A DNA stretch of 13,191 nucleotides, taken from the NCBI GenBank assembly GCA_018061585.1, contig JAGOTU010000016.1:1-13191 (forward strand). The letters run 5' to 3'. Positions 6,770 through 13,191 of the stretch are shown here, piece by piece. Under the pieces are notes generated by a model. The model was not told the origin of the DNA, searched no databases, and saw nothing but the letters and a program-made list of their open reading frames with translations. Source of the stretch: Minisyncoccota bacterium (lineage in GTDB: Bacteria; Patescibacteriota; Minisyncoccia; Phycocordibacterales; UBA2100). The position numbers and the translations under genes were made by a program. Position 1 is the first letter of the stretch. Each line of letters starts with the position of its first letter.

Positions 6770-7339
6770 CTATAGATGCGTCTCCGCAATCGCCCGGTTG
6801 ATCGACTTAAGCATGGTCTCGCGTATCACCTCTGCCTCTTGCAGATGTGTACTCTCGTATTGAGTATGCGTGAACAGCGTCGTCTGCAATGCCTCGGCGG
6901 AAATATAGCCAAGAGCAAATAAGATGCGGGCAACGGACACGATCTCGACCGTGGGCACGACATCCTTTGGTACATCCATGACGACGCGATGCGCTTCGGC
7001 GAGGACTTCGAAAAGGTACTCGTTCTTCTCCTCACCGGCCACGAGTCGCTGAGTGAGTTCGCACATGCGTACAAAAGCGGATAATCCCGGAGAACTTTTT
7101 GGCAACGCCCGTGCCGTTGCCCCCGCTAGTCTCCATCCGCGTTTCCCCTTTACCAGCGAAACGAGCGCATAACTATAGTTCTGCGCAGCATAGCGCATCT
7201 TTGAGTGCTCGGAACGGATGGATGTGGCGCGTGCATGGACGAGCCCGAAATCTCGCGTCATAAGTACCACGACGCGATCCGCTTCGCCGCGATCACTACC
7301 ACCGAGCACGATCGCCTCTGTGTGATATTTCTGATACAT
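6770..7339 (-). CDS. recO: DNA repair protein RecO, short form
   Basis: RecO helps load RecA onto SSB-coated single-stranded DNA in the RecFOR pathway and anneals complementary strands. The N-terminus (MYQKYHTEAIVLGGSDRGEADRV and on to about residue 78) is the typical RecO OB-fold, including LMTRDFGLVHARA (26-38) and LVKGKRGWRLAGA (62-74). The remainder, 82-189, is helical. At 189 residues it is clearly shorter than the roughly 240 residues of common RecO. It has a single cysteine, so no CxxC zinc motif is present. The start at 7339 fits the family; an in-frame ATG at 7435 would add 32 basic residues lying inside ileS. The gene begins 1 bp after the ileS stop, so expression is probably coupled. 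Confidence 0.9.
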   Translation of the reverse strand: MYQKYHTEAIVLGGSDRGEADRVVVLMTRDFGLVHARATSIRSEHSKMRYAAQNYSYALVSLVKGKRGWRLAGATARALPKSSPGLSAFVRMCELTQRLVAGEEKNEYLFEVLAEAHRVVMDVPKDVVPTVEIVSVARILFALGYISAEALQTTLFTHTQYESTHLQEAEVIRETMLKSINRAIAETHL

Positions 7340-7340
7340 C

Positions 7341-10205
7341 TTACAAATGCAACGTGATGTTGCGTTTTTCGCTCGGCACGAGCCGGATCGTCGCAGTGTT
7401 CGTTGCGCTTTGAAGCTCCGAGAGGTTCTTCGCAAGGAATGCGATCACATCTTCCGGCGCTTCCACGACCGCTTCTCGCACGATGTCACCCGGATTCAAA
7501 TTTCCAAGTTTTCTCGCTCCCTGAATGTGCCTCTTGTATTCACGGACAACGCCCTCTTCAAATAGCTCATCGGTTACATTCGTATCCAGCTTTACGCCGG
7601 ACTCATCCATGAACACAACATCTTTGACATTCACTTCGTCTTTGATGAGTTCAAGGTATTGAGCGATACCGGGCGTTTCCTTTGAGAACAGGTCAGTATG
7701 GCCGATGTACAGCGCAGCGAGGGGCTGACGTACATTGAGCTTCTTTTCTTCGCGCTCCTTGAGTGCATTAGAAACGATGAGACGCGTCGCGAACATCTGC
7801 GTGAGCTCTACTGCAACGTTGGTGTCGTGTGGCAATATCTCGGGCCAGATCGACAAATGCACACTCTCTTCGTCCTCCTCCTCGCGAACAGCACGGAACA
7901 GATACTCGGCATAGAACGGCATCGTCGGCGCCATGACGCGCGAGAGTGTGTGGAGCACATAACGAAGTGTCGCAAGCGCGTTCTTTTTGTCCTCGTCTTC
8001 GTCCTTGAAGCGGTCACGGGAGCGACGCAGATACCAGACCGAAAGATCATCGATGAACTGCGGAAGCGGACGTACGGCTTCGTCGAGCTGATACTCCTCG
8101 AACGCCTCTGTGGCTTCACCCACGAGTGCATTGATGCGCGCCACGATCCACCGGTCAAGCACGTTTGCGGACGTGAAGTTTCGCAGCGTACCGTCATCGT
8201 AGAGCTTGTAGAATTCGAGCACATTATTGAGTCGGCCGATGTTCTTCTTGAGCATCTCGTCTACACCGCTCTCAGAAAAGTTGAGATTCTCAGCTTTCAG
8301 AAGCGGGGAGGAAAGCATATACAGGCGCAGCGCGTCCGCTCCGTACTTATTGATGACGTGCATCGGATCAGGATAGTTATTCAAACGTTTCGACATTTTT
8401 TTGCCGTCTTCCGCAAGCACGATGCCGTGCGCGACCACATTCTGGAACGCGTTGGTGGAAAACGTTGCGCCGGCAAGTACGTGCAGATAGTAGAACCAGG
8501 CGCGGAACTGCCCGGTGTATTCGGTTATGAATTGCGCGGGGAACGTCTTCTCGAAGCGCTCTTTGTTCTCGAACGGATAGTGCACCTGTCCGTACGGCAT
8601 GGAGCCGGAGTCGAACCACGTATCGAGCACATCGGGGATGCGTCGCATTGTGCTCCCGCACGTACACGGCACGGTTACCTCATCGAGGATGTGTTTATGC
8701 AGATCGTCGATCGTCTTGCCGCTGTCTCGTTCGAGATCCGCGACCGCTCCATACACATTTTGCTTTTTACAGCTTTCACAGACCCACATCGGTATCACGC
8801 TTGCCCAGAATCGCTGGCGACTGATCCCCCAATCCTTTGCACCTTCAAGCCATTTACCGAACAGACCTTCTTTGATGTGGTCGGGTGACCAATTCACATT
8901 TTGCGCGGTCCTCAAAAGTTCCTCTTTAAGCTTTGAAACAGAAACAAACCATGACGACGTTGCGTAGTTCAAAAGCGGTGTGTCACAACGCCAGCAGTGC
9001 GGGTATGAGTGCGTGATGTTCTCCTTGGAAAAGAAAAGATTGTGCTCCTGCAAATATTTAAGAACGGCGATATCGGTCGCGAGGCGGGTCTTGTCTTCGG
9101 CGTTCGGCTTGACCTCCATCCCGGCAAAGTCTGTGACCTCGGGACGCATCGTACCGTCAAAATTCACATGCTGCACGAACGGCAAGTTCACCTGTTTCAA
9201 AAGTTCCCAGTCTTCGGCGCCGAAGGCCGGCGCCTCGTGCGCGATACCGGTACCACTCTCGGCAGTGATGAAGTCGGCCACGTAGACCTTCCAGCCGTTC
9301 TCGCGGTTCTTGAGATTTGCATCTTTGGCGTAATAGTCGAAGAGGGGTTTGTATGAAATACCGGAAAGTTCATTACCCTTCATGGTAGCGACTACCGAAA
9401 ACTGTTTATCCGCCATGACCTGGCTGAGCCGATCGGTCGCGAGAATATATACACCATCATCTGTCTGCACTTTGCTGTACTCGATATCAGCGCCAACCGC
9501 GAGCGCCACATTTCCCGGGAGCGTCCACGGCGTGGTCGTCCATGCCAAAAAGTATGTGCCCGGAGTATCCGCCAGTTCGAACTTTGCAGTGACCGAAATA
9601 TCTTTGATCTCCTTATACCCTTCGCTCACCTCTTGCTGCGAGAGTGTTGTTTCGCATCGTGTGCAGATGTGCATCGAACGATAGTCCTCGTACACGAGCC
9701 CTTTGTCGTAGATATTCTTGAAGACCCACCACACGCTCTCCATGTAGGGCTTATCCATCGTGCGATATGCGTTCTGCATATCCACCCAGCGCCCCGTGCG
9801 CGGGATGATCTGCTCCCACTCATGCGCATAGGTCATCACCTGCTCGCGGCAGCGTTCGTTGAACTTGGCGATGCCGTAGTCCTTGATGTCTTTCTTGTGT
9901 TTGAATCCGAGTTCTTTTTCCACGATGTTCTCGATAGGAAGACCGTGACAGTCCCACCCCCACACGCGCGGGACCGAGAATCCACGCATCGTTTTATAGC
10001 GAGGCACCACATCTTTGATCATGCCAGTGACGAGGTGCCCGTAATGCGGGAGCCCCGTGGCGAATGGAGGTCCGTCGTAAAAAACGTACTCGCCATTCGG
10101 TGCGTCCTGCGCGACCGATTTCTCGAAGATCTTATTCTCGTTCCAAAATGCGAGGATCTCCTCCTCTCTCTTGGCGACCGATGATTTATCGACGTTTTCA
10201 GCCAT
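7341..10205 (-). CDS. ileS: Isoleucyl-tRNA synthetase, type 2 (eukaryote-like)
   Basis: Class I synthetase charging tRNA-Ile, 954 residues, complete. HIGH motif: GLPHYGHLVTG (51-61). Zn-type cysteine pairs: CTRC (181-184), CWRC (404-407), CESC (476-479), CTC (514-516). The editing (CP1) domain shows TTTPWTLPGN (223-232) and GTGIAHEAPAFGAED (318-332). WDWGISRQR-like block: KDWGISRQRFWA (457-468). DVLDTWFDSG lies at 525-534, and KMSKR at 603-607 within GKKMSKRLNNYPDP. The HYGH and KMSKRxxNYPDP versions, with a long C-terminal domain ending in LHL and without the final zinc finger, mark the type 2/eukaryote-like IleRS. From family knowledge this type is usually insensitive to mupirocin. The start ATG at 10205 fits the family N-terminus (KREEEILAFWNENKIFEKS). 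It is the first gene of the ileS-recO-GNAT-aclB-aclA run and lies 17 bp beyond the T-rich tail of an upstream terminator. Confidence 0.97.
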   Translation of the reverse strand: MAENVDKSSVAKREEEILAFWNENKIFEKSVAQDAPNGEYVFYDGPPFATGLPHYGHLVTGMIKDVVPRYKTMRGFSVPRVWGWDCHGLPIENIVEKELGFKHKKDIKDYGIAKFNERCREQVMTYAHEWEQIIPRTGRWVDMQNAYRTMDKPYMESVWWVFKNIYDKGLVYEDYRSMHICTRCETTLSQQEVSEGYKEIKDISVTAKFELADTPGTYFLAWTTTPWTLPGNVALAVGADIEYSKVQTDDGVYILATDRLSQVMADKQFSVVATMKGNELSGISYKPLFDYYAKDANLKNRENGWKVYVADFITAESGTGIAHEAPAFGAEDWELLKQVNLPFVQHVNFDGTMRPEVTDFAGMEVKPNAEDKTRLATDIAVLKYLQEHNLFFSKENITHSYPHCWRCDTPLLNYATSSWFVSVSKLKEELLRTAQNVNWSPDHIKEGLFGKWLEGAKDWGISRQRFWASVIPMWVCESCKKQNVYGAVADLERDSGKTIDDLHKHILDEVTVPCTCGSTMRRIPDVLDTWFDSGSMPYGQVHYPFENKERFEKTFPAQFITEYTGQFRAWFYYLHVLAGATFSTNAFQNVVAHGIVLAEDGKKMSKRLNNYPDPMHVINKYGADALRLYMLSSPLLKAENLNFSESGVDEMLKKNIGRLNNVLEFYKLYDDGTLRNFTSANVLDRWIVARINALVGEATEAFEEYQLDEAVRPLPQFIDDLSVWYLRRSRDRFKDEDEDKKNALATLRYVLHTLSRVMAPTMPFYAEYLFRAVREEEDEESVHLSIWPEILPHDTNVAVELTQMFATRLIVSNALKEREEKKLNVRQPLAALYIGHTDLFSKETPGIAQYLELIKDEVNVKDVVFMDESGVKLDTNVTDELFEEGVVREYKRHIQGARKLGNLNPGDIVREAVVEAPEDVIAFLAKNLSELQSATNTATIRLVPSEKRNITLHL

Positions 10206-10221
10206 ATCTTTGCCATCGTAC

Positions 10222-10253
10222 CAAAAATCAAAGACCGGCGCGAAAGGCGCCGG
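10222..10253 (-). terminator. Rho-independent terminator between the 66-aa gene and ileS
   Basis: Perfect 7-bp stem (CCGGCGC 10235-10241 with GCGCCGG 10247-10253) and a 5-nt loop, followed on the minus strand by TCTTTGATTTTTG. It lies 24 bp after the stop of the 66-aa gene. The stem is strong and the T-tract is interrupted. It would separate the small gene's transcript from the ileS operon. Confidence 0.75.
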
Positions 10254-10277
10254 CCGGATTTGAAACCTGACGTGTCG

Positions 10278-10478
10278 TCAGGAGCGGGACATGAGCTGCC
10301 GACGAAGCGGCACGACCTCGGGAGGACAACGACGAACCTGGAGGTCCGCGGGTAGATGCGGACCACCGGCCATGAGAAATCGCGCGGTATCTGACGCATT
10401 GTTGACGGTGCCTTCGATGTAGCGACCGCCGACGACCATGTAAGCCTGCAACGGGTATTCACCGGTGTGCTGCGACAT
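10278..10478 (-). CDS. Hypothetical 66-aa protein
   Basis: I do not recognise this protein. It starts MSQHTGEYPLQAYMVVGGRY, has a Gly/Pro-rich middle and ends in a basic stretch with many arginines (RRCPPEVVPLRRQLMSRS). No membrane segment is seen. The start is set by a near-perfect Shine-Dalgarno site (GGAGG) 5 nt upstream of the ATG at 10478. An in-frame ATG at 10595 would read through a palindrome and is rejected. Hairpins on both sides make it a separate small unit between the HAD gene and ileS. The strong ribosome binding site, the best in the window, suggests high expression. Confidence 0.6.
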   Translation of the reverse strand: MSQHTGEYPLQAYMVVGGRYIEGTVNNASDTARFLMAGGPHLPADLQVRRCPPEVVPLRRQLMSRS

Positions 10479-10483
10479 TACTT

Positions 10484-10488
10484 CCTCC
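10484..10488 (-). promoter_or_regulatory. Strong Shine-Dalgarno site of the 66-aa gene
   Basis: GGAGG on the minus strand, 5 nt before the ATG at 10478. It decides the start of this small gene. A small inverted repeat (AGGGG 10513-10517 with CCCCT 10502-10506 in minus-strand order, 6-nt A/T loop) lies 13 nt further upstream, in the leader. Confidence 0.75.
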
Positions 10489-10582
10489 GCTTGTAGAGCA
10501 TAGGGGTTATTTCCCCTTGCCACATAAAAGCGTATCAATCCCCTCGGTTCCCGCAAGCGCATATGCACCACAACATGAAGAA

Positions 10583-10618
10583 GGACCCGGTGCATGCACC
10601 GGGTCCCGAATTGTTCGG
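10583..10618 (-). terminator. 24-bp perfect palindrome plus adjoining hairpin after the HAD gene
   Basis: 10583-10606 is a perfect 24-bp palindrome (GGACCCGG arms around TGCATGCA). Next to it, 10606-10618 forms a second small hairpin (CCGAA/TTCGG, 3-nt loop). Both lie directly after the HAD gene stop on the minus strand. The downstream minus-strand sequence is TTCTTCATGTTG, only moderately T-rich. A transcription terminator or mRNA 3'-end stabiliser for the HAD gene is likely; a binding site for a dimeric regulator is also possible. Confidence 0.55.
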
Positions 10619-10619
10619 A

Positions 10620-11252
10620 TCACGAGAGAAAATATGAGAGCGGCACATCGCGCAGGTCGGTTACAACGATATCTGCGGGGTACTCCCGATTGCGATCGGT
10701 CACGAGCGCCACGCATTGCATACCCGCCGCTTTCGCTCCGATCATACCGCTTACACCGTCTTCCACGACAATACAGTCGCGTGGATTCACACCGAGGCGA
10801 GCGGCAGCGAGCAGGAACACATCAGGTGCAGGCTTGCCGCGCTCGACCTCCTTGGAGCTCGCGAGCGCATCGAACCGCCGAATCACACCGATGGTGTTCA
10901 AGACTAGGCGCACGACTTCCGGGCGCGAGGCAGATGCGACGCCAAGCGGGGTACGGCCATAGAGCGACTCGATGCGCGCGATCGTGCCCTCGATGGGTGT
11001 GTAATCTGCCGAGCGGGCCATGAATAACTCTGCCTTTCGGTCCGAAAGCGCCGGATCATGCGTGTACGGCATCCCCTTGTCGCTATGCAGCTCCGCGAAC
11101 TGATCGCGAAGCGATCTTCCCGAGAAGCGGCTCGTGATCTCCTCCGGCGTGATCGAAATTCCGAAAAGCTCCGCAAGCATCTCCGACTCGATGCTTGAGT
11201 GGATCTTCTGCGTGTCAGCAATGACCCCGTCCATGTCGAATATGACCGGCAT
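10620..11252 (-). CDS. HAD-superfamily hydrolase, beta-phosphoglucomutase-like
   Basis: Protein of 210 residues. Motif I FDMDGVIADT (5-14) carries the nucleophile D6 and general acid D8. The cap domain covers about 15-85. Motif II is VASAS (105-109), motif III has K140 in RGKPAPDVF, and motif IV is CIVVEDGVSG (160-169) with E164 and D165. This is the subfamily I set-up with a helical cap, as in beta-phosphoglucomutase, phosphoglycolate phosphatase and small sugar-phosphate phosphatases. The substrate cannot be decided from sequence alone. The start at 11252 is only four residues before the FDMDG strand, as usual for the family. It lies 110 bp after argS, with a hairpin in between, and is followed by the palindrome at 10583. 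Confidence 0.9.
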   Translation of the reverse strand: MPVIFDMDGVIADTQKIHSSIESEMLAELFGISITPEEITSRFSGRSLRDQFAELHSDKGMPYTHDPALSDRKAELFMARSADYTPIEGTIARIESLYGRTPLGVASASRPEVVRLVLNTIGVIRRFDALASSKEVERGKPAPDVFLLAAARLGVNPRDCIVVEDGVSGMIGAKAAGMQCVALVTDRNREYPADIVVTDLRDVPLSYFLS

Positions 11253-11335
11253 TCCGCGTTCCCTTCCGTTTCTATGTGGCCTTTTTGGAGACTACCCCAT
11301 GGAGTGCACACATGCACGCGGGTCATGTTCTGGAA

Positions 11336-11358
11336 AGTGGAAGGTTTAGCCTTCCACT
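11336..11358 (-). terminator. Hairpin after argS, probable terminator
   Basis: Perfect 9-bp stem (AGTGGAAGG 11336-11344 with CCTTCCACT 11350-11358) with a 5-nt loop, beginning 4 bp after the argS stop codon. On the minus strand only TTCC follows, so the T-tract is weak. It may end the argS transcript or protect its 3' end. The rest of the intergenic region to the HAD gene (11253-11335) shows no clear promoter. Confidence 0.55.
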
Positions 11359-11362
11359 CATG

Positions 11363-13042
11363 CTACATCTTCTCCGGGGCAGGAATACCGAGGATCCAGA
11401 GGCCGTTCTTGAGCGTGTTGCGAACCGCGTTCACGACAGCCACTTTGTGAGCCGCCGCCGGAGTACCATCGAGAACGTGCACTTCGGCATACCAGCTGTT
11501 GTACGCACTCGCGAGCTCTATGAGATAGGTAGTAACTACATGCGGCTCCATGAGGGAAGCGGCAGATTCTACGACCTCTGGAAAGCGGTGCACGAGGCGC
11601 GTGACAGTGTTCGGCTCCGCTCTTTCATCTACTACCGCTACAACGCCCGTCTCCGTGGCTTTGTCGACGATCTGATGGGCACGCGCATGCGCGTATTGAA
11701 TGTATGGACCGGAATCACCTTCGAGCGAGAGCGCGCGCTCGCGGTCGAAGATGATGTCCTTGGTCATCGACTGCTTGAGTATCTGGAATTTTATCGCTGC
11801 GACCGCAACCTGTTCGGCGAGTTTCGCTTTATCGTCGGCGCGACTTTCTGTTGCTCGCTCAAGAGCTGCCGTGCGAAGATCGTTCAACAATGACTCCCCC
11901 GTCACAACGCTCCCCGTACGTGACGACATTTTGCCTTCCGGCAGTTTCATAAGACCGTGCGTTATATGAGTGAGCTTAGCCGCGATCTCGGGCGCAACGA
12001 ACTCCATCGCCTTTTTTACTACCCGGAAAAAGTCGATGACTTCGTTCGCGGTCACGATGACAAATTTCTCGGATGCCGGAAATTCGTCCTGCTTCATTTT
12101 TTCGAGACCGATCTCCTTGGCTTCGTAGGTCGGAAGTCCCTTTCCGCTTATGAACACACGGGTGTGCAGGCCATGTTCCTCTCCCTTGAACACGCGGGCC
12201 CCGTCTGATTCCGGGAACACCTCGGGATGTGCGAGCACGATCTCTTTACCGACAGGACCTGTTTCGCTTTCAAAGAAATAGCGATCGAACTTTGTGCCGA
12301 GCGTCGCATAGATCTTTTCGAACGCGGCAAGTGACTCCTTGCGTCCCGTATCGTAGAGGGCGTTCAGCTCGGGATCAGAGCGGTCGTAGATCGCTTTATT
12401 GATCACATCGATCTCCGCTTTTGCTGTCTCATCGTCTTTATATGCAGATGCTCCCGCCGCGTATGCGGTACCGAATTCATCGGCGGAATCAGGATGAATT
12501 CCGAGCTTCCTGATCCCCCATATCGCGCATGCCACATGCACGCCGACATCTCCTTGGTAGTTGGCGCGCGATACAGACGTACCCGCAAAATCAGTGAGGC
12601 GCGCGAGCGATTCGCCGATGGTATTGCTCATCAGGTGACCGATATGGAATGCCTTGAACGGATTCGGGTCAGTGTATTCAAAAAGTATATGCTTCCCGGT
12701 CGGGAGATTTCGCCCCCACGCGTCCGACGCCGCGTATCCGACAGTCGAGGCGACCTCTTGCGGAGTAAGAGTGATGTTCACGAATCCCGGACCGGCGACT
12801 TCGATACTCTGCACGCCATCAAGTTTTCCGACGGCCGTAACAAGCTGTTCCGCAAGCATTTTCGGTGCAACACCGGCCTGCTTGGCATATTTCATAGCGA
12901 CACCACTCGCGTAGTCCCCGTGTGAGAGATCGAGCGGATACTCGATCTTTATGTCGGTCGGATCAACGACTACTCCATGATCGGCGAGCGCGGCAGCAAG
13001 GGCTACGCGCAGGCGATTTCGTACTGCTTCGGCGATCAACAT
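11363..13042 (-). CDS. argS: Arginyl-tRNA synthetase
   Basis: Class I synthetase charging tRNA-Arg, 559 residues, complete and within the usual size range. The N-terminal additional domain (about 1-110) ends in the AGPGFVNITL block (83-92), an ArgRS hallmark. The catalytic part shows FEYTDPNPFKAFHIGHLMSN (121-140), with HIGH at 133-136, then NYQGDVGVHV (161-170). KMSSRTG (371-377) is the KMSKS-like site. The C-terminal DALR anticodon-binding domain includes YIQYAHAR and ends in GLWILGIPAPEKM. The TDPNPFKAFHIGH context differs from the SxPNIAKPxHxGHLRST of textbook ArgRS. The ATG at 13042 lies 14 bp after the tmk stop, has no Shine-Dalgarno site, and has a TACAAT box 6 nt upstream. Confidence 0.96.
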   Translation of the reverse strand: MLIAEAVRNRLRVALAAALADHGVVVDPTDIKIEYPLDLSHGDYASGVAMKYAKQAGVAPKMLAEQLVTAVGKLDGVQSIEVAGPGFVNITLTPQEVASTVGYAASDAWGRNLPTGKHILFEYTDPNPFKAFHIGHLMSNTIGESLARLTDFAGTSVSRANYQGDVGVHVACAIWGIRKLGIHPDSADEFGTAYAAGASAYKDDETAKAEIDVINKAIYDRSDPELNALYDTGRKESLAAFEKIYATLGTKFDRYFFESETGPVGKEIVLAHPEVFPESDGARVFKGEEHGLHTRVFISGKGLPTYEAKEIGLEKMKQDEFPASEKFVIVTANEVIDFFRVVKKAMEFVAPEIAAKLTHITHGLMKLPEGKMSSRTGSVVTGESLLNDLRTAALERATESRADDKAKLAEQVAVAAIKFQILKQSMTKDIIFDRERALSLEGDSGPYIQYAHARAHQIVDKATETGVVAVVDERAEPNTVTRLVHRFPEVVESAASLMEPHVVTTYLIELASAYNSWYAEVHVLDGTPAAAHKVAVVNAVRNTLKNGLWILGIPAPEKM

Positions 13043-13048
13043 GCGCAG

Positions 13049-13054
13049 ATTGTA
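13049..13054 (-). promoter_or_regulatory. Possible -10 box directly before argS
   Basis: TACAAT on the minus strand (five of six matches to TATAAT), 6 nt before the argS ATG and 2 bp after the tmk stop codon. No good -35 box is seen at 17 bp. If used, it would give a leaderless argS transcript; otherwise argS is simply read through from tmk. Confidence 0.35.
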
Positions 13055-13056
13055 CC

Positions 13057-13191
13057 TTAGCTCGCAGAAATGGCGTCCCAGACGCGCTCATGGATCACCT
13101 GTGGGGATTCCCCTTCTCTGCACTCAACTGTTCGCCAGACCTTCTTGTCGCGGGCGAAGATCGCATAGGCATCCGCCACACGCTTCTGGTA
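13057..13191 (-). CDS. tmk: Thymidylate kinase, C-terminal end (partial)
   Basis: The last 44 codons of a gene entering from the right edge, ending in TAA at 13057-13059. The translation starts YQKRVADAYAIFARD, continues through KKVWRTVECREG and ends in HERVWDAISAS. This matches the C-terminal pattern of dTMP kinase: a YQKRVxxAY helix, then a short strand with a small-residue turn and a terminal V-x-x-x-I helix. dTMP kinase phosphorylates dTMP to dTDP. The P-loop and LID region are outside the window, so the assignment rests on the C-terminus alone. It lies 14 bp upstream of argS in the same direction. Confidence 0.75.
   Translation of the reverse strand, partial: YQKRVADAYAIFARDKKVWRTVECREGESPQVIHERVWDAISAS

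Noticed and set aside
7340..7435. Upstream ATG adding 32 residues to RecO
   Set aside because: The extra residues are basic, unlike RecO, and overlap the conserved reading frame of ileS.
7698..8888. Long plus-strand open frame of 396 codons
   Set aside because: It lies wholly antisense to ileS, whose motifs are unmistakable. Its translation shows no recognisable domain, so it is a codon-usage shadow.
11304..11317. GTGCACACATGCAC near-palindrome upstream of the HAD gene
   Set aside because: The repeat is imperfect and short, with no second copy at the right distance. Its resemblance to the TGCATGCA core at 10591 is likely chance.
1..13191. tRNA genes, CRISPR arrays, insertion sequences or phage remnants
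   Set aside because: No cloverleaf with a GGTTCGA-type arm in an intergenic gap, no spaced direct repeats, and no transposase or integrase motifs were seen. Nearly all the DNA is taken by housekeeping genes.

Overview
The window reads as chromosomal sequence of a bacterium with a compact genome and few transcription breaks. The best guess is a member of the Candidate Phyla Radiation / Patescibacteria (Parcubacteria-like). The reasons are indirect: a short RecO without a visible zinc motif, a eukaryote-like (type 2) IleRS, an ArgRS with an unusual context around its HIGH motif, a membrane-anchored protein with DUF11-like repeats, tight gene packing and tiny orphan genes. This placement is inference. 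No rRNA or other phylogenetic marker is present to confirm it.

Layout. All genes but one lie on the minus strand, so transcription runs from high to low coordinates. The right end holds the 3' end of tmk (thymidylate kinase) followed by argS. Then come a HAD phosphatase gene and a 66-aa orphan gene with an excellent Shine-Dalgarno site, separated by hairpins. A hairpin with a T-rich tail lies in front of a tightly packed run: ileS (7341-10205), recO, a GNAT acetyltransferase gene, aclB and aclA (down to 3205). Spacings in this run are 1 bp, 15 bp, a 13-bp overlap and 2 bp. A 74-aa orphan gene with its own promoter and terminator (2949-3173) is the only plus-strand gene and converges on aclA. 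Divergent from it is a 671-aa membrane-anchored protein with DUF11-like repeats (807-2822). The left end is the N-terminal part of a glycyl-tRNA synthetase (1-730).

Function. Most of the window is translation and replication housekeeping: three aminoacyl-tRNA synthetases, RecO and thymidylate kinase. The notable content is aclBA, a complete two-subunit ATP-citrate lyase. Its catalytic histidines and citrate-binding motifs can be read directly. It would split citrate with ATP and CoA into acetyl-CoA and oxaloacetate, and it sits in one apparent operon with an acetyltransferase that could use acetyl-CoA. A reductive or oxidative TCA cycle is not otherwise visible here, so the role of the enzyme is open.

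No tRNA, rRNA, CRISPR array, insertion sequence or phage gene was seen. No stretch over 300 bp lacks a gene. I did not find a convincing new defence or mobile system. The best leads are the ACL/GNAT operon, a palindrome sitting in the aclA interdomain linker, possible leaderless starts, and the two orphan small genes.
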